The notes: a model not told the origin generated them from the sequence alone. A DNA stretch of 64,000 nucleotides from Candidatus Poribacteria bacterium (GCA_028824125.1 JAPPES010000026.1:1-64000), one strand, 5' to 3'; positions 1-8,012 are shown, counted from the stretch's first letter. Made by a program: numbers and translations.

Positions 1-34
1 ACTATTTCTTTCAGAAATCATGCTTTTGACTTCT

Positions 35-52
35 TAAATTGACGCCTATGGT
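35..52. repeat. 18-bp end of a palindromic repeat element
   Basis: These 18 bases are identical, in reverse complement, to 12760-12777, and nearly identical to 12918-12935. At those places the sequence forms the inner ends of a nested inverted-repeat element. Here it directly precedes the GTG start of the dioxygenase-like gene, and all three forward frames carry stops within the first 46 bases. Confidence 0.6.
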
Positions 53-958
53 GTGACTGAAATGATGCTCATGTGTAACCCTGTTAGTGATCGGGGTCCT
101 GCTGCTTGGCATCGCGACCATCACCCAATTGATACCGCACCCCTACAAGGTTATCTTGATGACATTCTGGAAACGGGCCCGCGCTATGTGCAGTGGAATC
201 TGTCGCTCTATGACGATAATGTGTTATGGGTTATTCCGGGTAGTCACTTGCGAGTAAACACAGACGAGGAAAACGGACAATTGTTGACAGATCCGCGAGT
301 GCCATTGCCCAATGGAGTGCAAACACATCTCAATGCAGGTGATGGTGTGGTTTACATTTTACCAATCTTACATTGGGGAAGCAACTACAGTCGGAAGATG
401 CGCCGCACGATACATGGTGGGTTTTCAAACTTTACACACTACCCAACCCTTGACTACATAGAATGTCTGTCACCACAGGTGCAAGAGATGTTTAATCGGT
501 GGGATAAACGTAGTCAGCAGATGCAAATGTGGACTGAATACGCACTTCAGTCTGTGATTGAAAAGAATGCTATCGCCTATCACACAGCACTGGAAAAGTT
601 ACATCCGGGTAGGGATGAGAAAGGAAAATTGCTATCTACAGTCTTTTTATGTAAAGCGGCATGTTTCGTAGCACTGACACATGGGTGTGAACTTGAAGAT
701 ATTCCTGATGACCTCCGCAACCGTGGAAAAGGATTTCATTCCATCACGCTTAATTGGGGTCCACCCTTCGCTGAGGAACGTTTCACACGAGAAGAGGCGG
801 TCATCCTCTGGGAACGTTTTAAACCGTTGGACGCACTTCTTAAAACGGATGAAGAACATTTTTCACCAGGTTTTCAATCAGGACCGATGCGATACTATTT
901 CAATGAGATGCCTCCGAATTTCGGCGTTTCAGATTTTATTGCGAGCTGGCAAGAGTAA
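53..958 (+). CDS. Phytanoyl-CoA dioxygenase (PhyH) family protein, probably lacking its N-terminus
   Basis: This resembles Fe(II)/2-oxoglutarate-dependent oxygenases of the PhyH family, which hydroxylate small organic substrates in the cytoplasm. The facial triad is visible as H20-x-D22 and a distal H107, with a candidate 2-oxoglutarate-binding arginine at 117/118 (motif RRTIHGG). Full-length relatives carry about 100 or more residues before the HxD motif; the second PhyH protein in this window (52404-53204) has it at residue 135. Here it is at residue 20, and the only available start is GTG at 53, just after a repeat-derived 18-mer and stops in every frame. I infer that the 5' end was lost to a repeat insertion or rearrangement, so the protein may be non-functional. 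The long C-terminal part (residues 130-301) is intact. The substrate cannot be predicted. Confidence 0.75.
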   Translation: MTEMMLMCNPVSDRGPAAWHRDHHPIDTAPLQGYLDDILETGPRYVQWNLSLYDDNVLWVIPGSHLRVNTDEENGQLLTDPRVPLPNGVQTHLNAGDGVVYILPILHWGSNYSRKMRRTIHGGFSNFTHYPTLDYIECLSPQVQEMFNRWDKRSQQMQMWTEYALQSVIEKNAIAYHTALEKLHPGRDEKGKLLSTVFLCKAACFVALTHGCELEDIPDDLRNRGKGFHSITLNWGPPFAEERFTREEAVILWERFKPLDALLKTDEEHFSPGFQSGPMRYYFNEMPPNFGVSDFIASWQE

Positions 959-975
959 AAGTTACTCCTGCTTTG

Positions 976-1770
976 CTACAGCCGCAACCCTAACATCCCG
1001 CTGAGATAGAAATATGCCTCCTCAGTATAGCGTGGCAGGTTTTCTGGGTCTTCAACCTCAAGTTCTAATGTTAGGTCCCCTTGATAGTTGGCTTCTTGGA
1101 GCGTCCCGATAACCTGTTGAAGATTGAGTTCACCGCGTCCGATGCCGACAGATATAGCACCGATATGGTCTTTGAGATGCACCGCATAGATACGCGAGCC
1201 GAACTGACGGATGGCAGCAAGTGTGTCTACCCCAGATGTATGGAAATGTCCTGTATCAATACAGACACCCACTCGTTCATCGGGAATAGAATCTAATACT
1301 CGTTGAAAATCCTCCGGTTGCTCAAGAACATTTCCATGGTGAGGTTCAAGCGTCAATTTGATACAACTTTCTGCTGGTATTCGTGCTAATACCTCGCGCA
1401 CACAATTAATAACTCTGTCCAATGCACCATGTTCAGTTCGACGTTGTGCGCCGCTGGTTGTCAGATGTGTTGCGTTGAGTTGTTCGGCGATGTCAACACA
1501 CTTCGCTATTGCTTCGGCACGTGCTTCAACATCGGTATTGTCGTTGCCACCCCAACCAGGAGGATAAAGTCCAGCACACTTCATGCCTGACTTTTCAATA
1601 CTCTTTTTCAGGCGGCCTATGTCAAAATCGTGGACTGCATCAATGCTCCAGATAAGTGGTCCGTGGATTTCCATAGCGCGGTAGCCGATTTTTGGTGCGT
1701 ATTCCAAGGTTGCGGCGACCTCATCTTCAGCATAGCCGCGGTAGCAGATAGAAGCACAAATGATATCCAT
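976..1770 (-). CDS. Sugar phosphate isomerase/epimerase (xylose isomerase-like TIM barrel)
   Basis: The 264-residue protein is a complete AP-endonuclease-2/xylose-isomerase-like TIM barrel, a fold used by sugar isomerases, epimerases and inosose dehydratases. Typical metal and substrate residues are present: a glutamate in LTLEPHHGN, the CIDTGHFH strand, the histidine in AVHLKDH, and a C-terminal LTLELEVED strand. There is no signal peptide, so it should be cytoplasmic. It converges on the dioxygenase-like gene with an 18-bp gap, so the two are not co-transcribed. The substrate cannot be assigned. Families of this type are common in bacteria that break down complex carbohydrates, which fits the GH32 and sulfatase genes nearby. 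Confidence 0.85.
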   Translation of the reverse strand: MDIICASICYRGYAEDEVAATLEYAPKIGYRAMEIHGPLIWSIDAVHDFDIGRLKKSIEKSGMKCAGLYPPGWGGNDNTDVEARAEAIAKCVDIAEQLNATHLTTSGAQRRTEHGALDRVINCVREVLARIPAESCIKLTLEPHHGNVLEQPEDFQRVLDSIPDERVGVCIDTGHFHTSGVDTLAAIRQFGSRIYAVHLKDHIGAISVGIGRGELNLQQVIGTLQEANYQGDLTLELEVEDPENLPRYTEEAYFYLSGMLGLRL

Positions 1771-1817
1771 AAAGTTCCTTATTTCGAGTTAGCCCAAAGA
1801 ACCGTACCAATTCCCAA

Positions 1818-2087
1818 CTATGATGATATTAACCGCATATATTCGTCGTGCCTTCCTATTCAAAACCAGAAGTAAGTTCCCTCTTTTTCAAAAGCAAGCG
1901 TTCAATAGTTAATTCCTACTCTTACTGCCCAGTACGCGTTAACCTTCTTAAAACCCAGAGATGGATGTCCTGGATTTTGTTTTAGGAGTCCAAAACTCTT
2001 ATCTGCAAGTTGCTGAACGTAACGCGGAAGATTTTGATAATGTTTCCGAAAACGCGAGGTTTTGACATGTTTTATATCTCTTCGCAT
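1818..2087 (-). pseudogene. RelE/ParE-like toxin gene interrupted by two in-frame UGA codons
   Basis: The first 61 codons (to a TGA at 1904-1902) encode the N-terminal two thirds of a RelE/ParE-superfamily mRNA-interferase or gyrase-poison toxin: FRKHYQNLP and YWAVRVGINY are characteristic. Reading straight on in the same frame gives TLAFEKEGTYFWF, a second TGA (1862-1860), then IGRHDEYMRLISS and a TAG stop at 1820-1818. That is the expected C-terminal strand of the family. The first TGA replaces the usual arginine of the NYR motif and the second a tryptophan, as expected from C-to-T and G-to-A transitions. Total length without the stops would be about 89 residues, the normal family size. The start overlaps the antitoxin gene by 16 bp. 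I read it as a recently inactivated toxin; UGA recoding is the less likely alternative. Confidence 0.75.
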
Positions 2088-2383
2088 TTACCCGCCTGAA
2101 AATCAGCAAGTGCTTCCTCCGCGAAGCGGTCAAGTTTTCCAGCCTTTACGTCGTCTTCAAATTGCTTGTCCCACGTTTCTGCTTGGGTCTCATACATTTT
2201 TAACACTTTTCCAAACTCAATTGCTAATGTTTTTAGTAATTCTTCTCTCGTTCTTTGCTCGGCATTCACCTCTGGAAGTTCTTGTATCCACCCAACCCAT
2301 CCTTCACCATTTTTTTGAATATGGAAGGTATAGGTCTCTTCAAACCCTTGCTTCTGTGTTTCAGCAGTACAAACTTTTTCCAT
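2072..2383 (-). CDS. HicB-like antitoxin of a type II toxin-antitoxin pair
   Basis: The 103-residue protein has a HicB-like N-terminal fold (residues 15-52, including the GWVGWIQELPEV strand) and a C-terminal helical tail, KAGKLDRFAEEAL, seen in antitoxins paired with RelE/ParE-type toxins. The tail probably wraps around the toxin. The gene overlaps the toxin start by 16 bp, the usual antitoxin-first arrangement. A strong SD (GAGGAGG) and a near-consensus sigma-70 promoter at 2418-2446 precede it. The AATTG-rich inverted repeats around that promoter could be the operator for autoregulation. With the toxin damaged, it may persist as an orphan antitoxin. Confidence 0.7.
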   Translation of the reverse strand: MEKVCTAETQKQGFEETYTFHIQKNGEGWVGWIQELPEVNAEQRTREELLKTLAIEFGKVLKMYETQAETWDKQFEDDVKAGKLDRFAEEALADFQAGKCEEI

Positions 2384-2417
2384 GCTTGCCTCCTCGTCCC
2401 AAGTTTAAGAATAAACA

Positions 2418-2446
2418 ATTGTATCTTGTAACAATTCAATTGTCAA
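2418..2446 (-). promoter_or_regulatory. Sigma-70 promoter of the toxin-antitoxin pair
   Basis: On the minus strand, TTGACA (2446-2441), a 17-base spacer and TACAAT (2423-2418) lie 35 bases before the antitoxin start. The spacer and flanks carry ACAATTG/CAATTGT inverted repeats, a plausible autoregulatory operator. Confidence 0.7.
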
Positions 2447-2468
2447 GCAATTCATTTACCAATTTTCC

Positions 2469-2496
2469 TTGAAATATCAGTGAATTGTGGTATCAT
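2469..2496 (+). promoter_or_regulatory. Putative sigma-70 promoter upstream of yjbQ
   Basis: TTGAAA, a 16-base spacer and TATCAT lie 75 bases before the yjbQ start. It is back-to-back with the toxin-antitoxin promoter, the two -35 boxes being 22 bases apart, so the two could influence each other. Confidence 0.5.
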
Positions 2497-2570
2497 AACC
2501 AGGAACTTTACAGATAGGAGAAAAAGTCGATACCACAGATTGCCTCTATCGACCTGTAGTAACACACAAA

Positions 2571-2981
2571 ATGATTCAACAAATTGAGATAACCTTACCT
2601 GAATACCCACGCGGCTTTCATCTTATCACAGATGAAATTCTGAAATCGCTTGGAGAATTGCCGAAAGCAGGTATTCTTCATCTTTTTATTAAGCATACTT
2701 CAGCAGGCTTAACCATCAATGAAAATGACGATCCGACGGTGCGTGAAGATTTCGCCAATAGTTTTGATCGTCTCGTAAAGGAGCGTGAACCTTTCTACAA
2801 ACACACAATAGAAGGTGATGACGATATGCCCGCACATATCAAAGCGTCGCTTGTCGGCTTTGCTGTATCCATCCCGATTACGAACCATAACCTGAATTTA
2901 GGTGTATGGCAAGGTGTTTATCTGTGCGAATTTCGTAATCAGGGTGGCAGGCGCAACCTAACAGCGACGCTTTATTCGTAG
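2571..2981 (+). CDS. yjbQ: YjbQ family protein (UPF0047)
   Basis: At 136 residues it has the full length of the YjbQ/UPF0047 family, a trimeric cytoplasmic fold. Some members have weak thiamine-phosphate-synthase activity and can restore thiamine synthesis; the true physiological role is not settled. Family signatures are the strand LHLFIKHTSAGLTINEN, the histidine in MPAHIKASL and the C-terminal GVWQGVYLCEFRN segment. The ATG at 2571 is the only sensible start, although no good SD lies next to it; an AGGAG at about 2516 is too distant. The gene stands alone, with a putative promoter at 2469-2496. Confidence 0.9.
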   Translation: MIQQIEITLPEYPRGFHLITDEILKSLGELPKAGILHLFIKHTSAGLTINENDDPTVREDFANSFDRLVKEREPFYKHTIEGDDDMPAHIKASLVGFAVSIPITNHNLNLGVWQGVYLCEFRNQGGRRNLTATLYS

Positions 2982-3111
2982 CGAACTTACAAAGTACGCC
3001 TACCAGTAAAGCAATGTAAGAGGCGCAATAAATTGCGCTTGGTGAATGTGCGTATGACATTCACATTAAACGCTGCAAACCAAAAATGTTGGGAGTTTAG
3101 ATTTTAATGTA

Positions 3112-3224
3112 ATACCATTTCTGATAATATATCTCTCTTATGTAGCACAAACTGTTAGTTTGTGCCTTCCAACACCGCCATTCATGAAATTCAGTAATGA
3201 GAAATTATTTTTTAGAAATGGTAT
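3112..3224. repeat. 113-bp miniature inverted-repeat element
   Basis: Perfect 11-bp terminal inverted repeats (ATACCATTTCT at 3112-3122 and its complement at 3214-3224) bound an AT-rich core. The core contains a small palindrome, GCACAAACTGTTAGTTTGTGC. A similar palindrome sits inside the element at 56153-56300. The right end stops two bases from the GH32 stop codon. Confidence 0.65.
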
Positions 3225-3226
3225 AA

Positions 3227-4573
3227 CTATACCCAAGATGATTTGAGTTCATGCACTTTCAGTGATGCCAATGTAACTGCGCCGCCTTCTGCATAAATCC
3301 CGATGTCAGCATTATCAAGATCGGGCAAAAAATAGGAGGTCATTGAGAGCGCACCTGCATTGCCAAACGCCTCAATAGAGATACGATCAACTAAAATCTG
3401 TAGCTGAATTTTGCCATCTTGTGGCGCAAGCGGGCCGCTCCTTTCAAGGAACGTTAACTGCTTCTCAGCGACATCGTATCGGACATCTTGACCGCGGATA
3501 TTGAAACCTACAGCGGAGGCATCATTCAGTTCTATTTCTGCGCGGATATCAAACAGTTCACCTGTTAACCCCGCAAGCAGGTTTTCATCGGGATTAAGTG
3601 TAACATTGCTCCAGGCGTGCGTCCAATCATGGATATTTTCAATTTCTGCCACCGGCTCGCGGTACATGCGGATGCCTTCTGGTGTCGTCCGAAGTGTCAA
3701 CACGCATGGAAAACTCATCTGCTGATTAAACGGCATTTCTGGTGGATTGCTACCATTCATCCAAGCAATTTGTATGCGTCGACCATCGGATTCAGGGACG
3801 TCGCTCCAAGTTTGTGCGGCGTAAAAGTTCGCGCCGAAATCTGCCCGTTGTGATTCACCATCTGGCGTGAAGGTGGTACCATCAAAATCACCGACATAGT
3901 ATTTTCCACCGGCTCCCCAGAAAATCCATTTAGTATTCTCAGGGTCGCCATCAACAGCAAGTTCAAAAATATCTGGGCATTCTCCATCTGGAATCTTAAT
4001 GTCGGAGAGACGTTCCCACTCTTTTAGGTTTGTAGAACCAAAAAAGGTAAAATCATTTCCATCGAGAAAAAGTGTCATTACCCATTTTTGCGTAGGTTCG
4101 TGCCAAATTACTTTTGGATCGCGGTTGCTTGCGACAATATGTTCAATGACAGGATTGCCTTCATATTTTGTCCAACTCCGTCCACGGTCGTTGCTATAGG
4201 CGATGCTCTGTGTAAACGGTACTTTCTCTGGGGCGTGGCTACCAGCAGATGTATAAAAAGTTACGAGTACTGCCTCGTCACTAGTCTGAAAACCACCCGT
4301 GTTGTTCCAGTCCACTACGCCGGAACCGGAGAAAATTGTGCCGAGTTCGTCAGGATGGATAGCGTGCGGTAGCTGTTTCCAGTGAACAAGGTCGGGACTA
4401 ACGGCATGCCCCCATGTCATGTTGCCCCAATTGATACCAAAGGGGTTGTGTTGAAAGAAGAGATGATATTCTCCTTTGTAATAGATCAATCCGTTTGGAT
4501 CGTTGGTCCAGTTAGTTTTCGGTGTAAAATGGAACTGTGGACGATACGTTTCTTTGTAAGCAGTTTGAATCAT
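3227..4573 (-). CDS. Glycoside hydrolase family 32 (levanase/invertase-like)
   Basis: This hydrolyses beta-fructosides such as sucrose, levan or inulin by a retaining mechanism. All three GH32 catalytic blocks are present: WTNDPNG with nucleophile D25, RDP at 151-153 (transition-state stabiliser D152), and ECPD at 198-201 with acid/base E198. Residues 10-310 form the five-bladed propeller, and 320-448 the beta-sandwich domain, ending in an ALSMTSYFLPD-type strand. No signal peptide is visible, so the enzyme is probably cytoplasmic and would act on imported oligosaccharides. An SD-like AAGGAA precedes the ATG. An inverted repeat (GTAAGTGT...ACACTTAC, about 4594-4621) lies upstream and could be an operator. 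Substrate specificity within the family is not decidable from sequence. Confidence 0.92.
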   Translation of the reverse strand: MIQTAYKETYRPQFHFTPKTNWTNDPNGLIYYKGEYHLFFQHNPFGINWGNMTWGHAVSPDLVHWKQLPHAIHPDELGTIFSGSGVVDWNNTGGFQTSDEAVLVTFYTSAGSHAPEKVPFTQSIAYSNDRGRSWTKYEGNPVIEHIVASNRDPKVIWHEPTQKWVMTLFLDGNDFTFFGSTNLKEWERLSDIKIPDGECPDIFELAVDGDPENTKWIFWGAGGKYYVGDFDGTTFTPDGESQRADFGANFYAAQTWSDVPESDGRRIQIAWMNGSNPPEMPFNQQMSFPCVLTLRTTPEGIRMYREPVAEIENIHDWTHAWSNVTLNPDENLLAGLTGELFDIRAEIELNDASAVGFNIRGQDVRYDVAEKQLTFLERSGPLAPQDGKIQLQILVDRISIEAFGNAGALSMTSYFLPDLDNADIGIYAEGGAVTLASLKVHELKSSWV

Positions 4574-4740
4574 TATCTGTTCCTTTCTTTTATAGGTAAG
4601 TGTGCCTCGTGGACACTTACAACGTTATGATTTATATTCAATCTCTATCCCATTGCTTTAATGGAAATTCTATAGATGTTCGTCTATTTTGTCAAGAATG
4701 CTTTGTTTATTGTCTTAAAATTGCAATTTTTTGTAAAATT

Positions 4741-4768
4741 ATGCACCCGTTTTGTCGTCTCACGCGTC
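4741..4768 (+). promoter_or_regulatory. Candidate ECF-type promoter of the first sigma-propeller gene
   Basis: ATGCACCC (4741-4748), a 16-base spacer and CGTC (4765-4768, within GCGTC) lie 51 bases before the start codon. The same pair of boxes occurs before both other sigma-propeller genes (8086-8114 and 52129-52157). A CGTC -10 box at this spacing is typical of ECF sigma promoters. Confidence 0.65.
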
Positions 4769-4819
4769 ACTATGTGTTGATATGAATTGTTGGGATAATT
4801 TTTGCGGAGGTAACCACCG

Positions 4820-7795
4820 ATGAAAAACGATGATGCTGAACTGATTCAACGCACGCTTGCAGGCGATAATAACGCCTTCTCTGAATTAGTGGAGAAATAT
4901 CAAAAGCAGGTACATGCGCTTGCTTGGCGAAAAATAGGCGACTTTCACACCGCTGAAGATATTACGCAGGATACTTTCCTCAAAGCATACCAAAGACTCC
5001 ATACACTCAAAGAACCGCATCGGTTTGCGGGGTGGCTCTATGTTATTGCGTCACGTCGATGCCTTGCATGGTTCCGCAAAAAGCGTCTGCAGAAACAAGT
5101 ACTGGAAAATATAGGGACACCCGTGACAAACAGAGATGCTTATTCAAGGCATGTCGCAGAAGAACAAGCAAAAACTATTGATGAGGCACAACAAGAAGTC
5201 GTCAAAAAGTTGCTTGAAACGTTGAAGGAGAGTGACCGCATCGTCATCACGCTTCACTACTTTGGCGAGATGACGTGTGAGGAGATGAGCGAGTTTTTAG
5301 GTGTGTCGGCAAATACAATCAAAAGTAGACTCCGCCGCGCACGCAACCGCTTGAAAAAGGAGGAACCGATGATCCGGGAGGCAATTAGCAACTTCCAAAT
5401 TTCACCGAACCTTACTAATAATATTATGCAAGAAGTCGCACGACTTAAACCAGCTGCACCTTCTGGCAGTAAACCTTTGATCCCTTGGGTGATAGGTGCT
5501 GCGGGTACAGTTTTGATTGCACTGATGTTTGGGATTGGTGGTCAATACTTAGCGCGTTTCCAGCAGCCTTATAGTTTGGATGCACAGACTGAGATGACAG
5601 TTGAACTTGTTGATGCCCCGATTGTGCAAAACCTTGATATGCAGCCGGATGTTCGGCGTGAGCTTGGCAATCTGAATGCACTTGGTGAAAGCGATAACCG
5701 CGGAGAAAAACCCGATGAGGGATTATTATCTGCCGCGCAGGTAGAAGGAGAAGACATGTCTAATCAAAAACAACAGTGGATTCATGCAAAACGGGTGAAA
5801 GGTGCACCTGCATGGAATCTATACGCTACCCCTGAAGGGGAGCTATACGTCATGACAAATTATTTTTCAGTCTATAAATTATCAGCAGATGGGAAAACGT
5901 GGCAACACGTCCGCGGTATTGAAAAACTTAAAACTTCTTCGGGGGGTAGACTACCAATAACCAAGTGGAACAATACTTTGTATCTTGTGCCATATAATGA
6001 ACTCTTTACTTCTACGGATAACGGTGAAACTTGGGATTTACTCTATTCTTGGAAAGGGGAAAAGTACAGGTCTGCAATTAAATTGGCACCAACGGAGCAA
6101 GCGTTTTACCTCGCTTTCCAGAGCGGTGTTCTTCGATCTGAAGATACCGGAAAGACATGGGAAGACATAAGCGATGAATTGACGGTAAGAATTGATTCTT
6201 TTATTGAGATTCAGAACACGCTTTTTGCTGGAACACCTAATGGTTGTTACCGTTACAGTGGTGACAGTTGGAAACGGTTGGAATTCCCTGTACCAATTCA
6301 AAGGGTTGTTTCAACTGCATCGACTGACGGAAAACTCTATGTTGTTGCAGGGTGGGGTTGGGCAGTGTCTAAAGAGTTAAAACGTACTTGGGGAATATTC
6401 CGATCAACGGATCTCGGAGATTCTTGGCAAGATATTACACCTACAAATTCTTGGCATTTAAACGGTCATCCACCTAATATCACACTTATTGCTGCTGGTG
6501 AAACACTTTTGGCAATGGAACAAGGGATGGTGCGTTCAATTGACGGCGGAGATACCTGGCTGAGTCCACAGGCATATAACGCATCACCTCCAATGAGTAA
6601 TCTTTCCTCATTTGCGGTAGTGAAAAAGGACACAATTTATATCGGGAGTCATGACGGACTCTATTCTTCTAATAATCGCGGTGAATCGTGGCACAAGATG
6701 AACATTAGGCAAAAGGGTGGAGATATATTTAATCTAATCACTTTTAAAAAGACTGGTAAAGCTAAAAGTCCATCTGCAGTTATCTATGCAAGAGTAGATG
6801 GAGGAACAATATCGGGAAATGAGATTCAAAAAACTGATGACGGCGGCAATTCTTGGGAACCCGTTCAAATAGCGATACCAATGACAGATCCTCACAGAAG
6901 AACACCACCGAGCATTACCCAAATTGTTAAATACGGTGGTCTTCTCTACGCAAAGGGTAAGAAATTTGTCCCACGCGAAACGCTTATTTATCGCGTATCT
7001 GGAGATGGTAGGACGCTTGTGCCGATTCAGGGTATGCCGGTTTTTAGTTCAGAAAAGTTAGATGACCAGATACCTAAAGGACATGCTCTTGGCGCAACCC
7101 AGTTTTTTAAACAGTTGGCAGAACCTAAATTAATGGCAGGGCCTAAATTATTTGGGAAGGGTGAAGACCTTATTCAAGCCGGGTTGCGTGGCGCGTTTGC
7201 TGTTGACAACGACACATTTTACGTTGAATACAACTTCAAGCTATTCCGATGGGAACCCGGTGATACAGAATGGTACGACACTGGACTGGAAGAAACCATT
7301 GAGCTTTCAGCGTCCCGCCGACAGTCTGTAGTATGGAGAGACATAGACAGATTCAAACTTGCAGTTTCAGGTAATACTGTCTATGTTGGAAAACGAGATG
7401 GGCACCTCGTTGTATCGTTTGATAGGGGAACTAATTGGATTGATCTCACTCCAGCACTGCCATTTCCAGTCAAAACTTTCAAAGAGATTCTGGTTGCTGG
7501 GTCCACCGTTTATGTAGCAACGGACGGAGGTATCATTACATCAGATGAAGGAAGGCATTGGCGTACCGTCATCGGTTCTGATGGGACGAATCTCATCATG
7601 GAACGCTTGGCTGTTGATGGAGCAATGCTTTATGGCGTTACCAAAGATACAGGTATCTATCGTTTGGAAAATGGAACTTGGGAACATGTTGTTTCAGAGA
7701 TACCTGACAGAGTGACCTCTCTTGCTGTTGATGGAGATACCTTATACGTAGGCACAGAAGACAACGGCATGCTTCATTTCAGTCTTGAAGAATAA
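4820..7795 (+). CDS. ECF sigma factor fused to a transmembrane segment and an extracytoplasmic BNR/sortilin-like beta-propeller (copy 1)
   Basis: Residues 1-182 are a complete ECF sigma factor: region 2 at about 6-75 (DITQDTFLKAYQRL) and region 4 at about 130-182, with helix-turn-helix MSEFLGVSANTIKSRLRRA. Residues 183-220 form a proline-ending linker (NFQISPNLTNNIMQEVARLKP). Residues 221-241 are one hydrophobic span. The remaining 750 residues carry about eight Asp-box (BNR) motifs of the type STDNGETW, SEDTGKTW, STDLGDSW and TDDGGNSW, which mark beta-propellers. Topology should be sigma part inside, propeller outside. No anti-sigma gene is adjacent, so I infer the tethered propeller senses a surface ligand and controls the sigma domain, perhaps through proteolytic release. 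SD GCGGAGG precedes the ATG. The protein is a close paralogue of 8202-11207 and 48932-52090. Confidence 0.85.
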   Translation: MKNDDAELIQRTLAGDNNAFSELVEKYQKQVHALAWRKIGDFHTAEDITQDTFLKAYQRLHTLKEPHRFAGWLYVIASRRCLAWFRKKRLQKQVLENIGTPVTNRDAYSRHVAEEQAKTIDEAQQEVVKKLLETLKESDRIVITLHYFGEMTCEEMSEFLGVSANTIKSRLRRARNRLKKEEPMIREAISNFQISPNLTNNIMQEVARLKPAAPSGSKPLIPWVIGAAGTVLIALMFGIGGQYLARFQQPYSLDAQTEMTVELVDAPIVQNLDMQPDVRRELGNLNALGESDNRGEKPDEGLLSAAQVEGEDMSNQKQQWIHAKRVKGAPAWNLYATPEGELYVMTNYFSVYKLSADGKTWQHVRGIEKLKTSSGGRLPITKWNNTLYLVPYNELFTSTDNGETWDLLYSWKGEKYRSAIKLAPTEQAFYLAFQSGVLRSEDTGKTWEDISDELTVRIDSFIEIQNTLFAGTPNGCYRYSGDSWKRLEFPVPIQRVVSTASTDGKLYVVAGWGWAVSKELKRTWGIFRSTDLGDSWQDITPTNSWHLNGHPPNITLIAAGETLLAMEQGMVRSIDGGDTWLSPQAYNASPPMSNLSSFAVVKKDTIYIGSHDGLYSSNNRGESWHKMNIRQKGGDIFNLITFKKTGKAKSPSAVIYARVDGGTISGNEIQKTDDGGNSWEPVQIAIPMTDPHRRTPPSITQIVKYGGLLYAKGKKFVPRETLIYRVSGDGRTLVPIQGMPVFSSEKLDDQIPKGHALGATQFFKQLAEPKLMAGPKLFGKGEDLIQAGLRGAFAVDNDTFYVEYNFKLFRWEPGDTEWYDTGLEETIELSASRRQSVVWRDIDRFKLAVSGNTVYVGKRDGHLVVSFDRGTNWIDLTPALPFPVKTFKEILVAGSTVYVATDGGIITSDEGRHWRTVIGSDGTNLIMERLAVDGAMLYGVTKDTGIYRLENGTWEHVVSEIPDRVTSLAVDGDTLYVGTEDNGMLHFSLEE

Positions 7796-8012
7796 TGTAG
7801 TAACCTGTAATTACTGTAAACCTTACCTGTAAGCGCGCCGTGTAATAATGATGTGTCATTATGTCAAATTCATTTGATTCATCGTTTTCACATACCGATA
7901 TGCTGGAGCGAAAACGGAAAAAAGCATTGGATGGAAAACAAGACGAATTACGTTCAATTTGGTATTACTTGTAAAATCCACTATAAATATCCTGCCAACT
8001 AACCCTCACATC

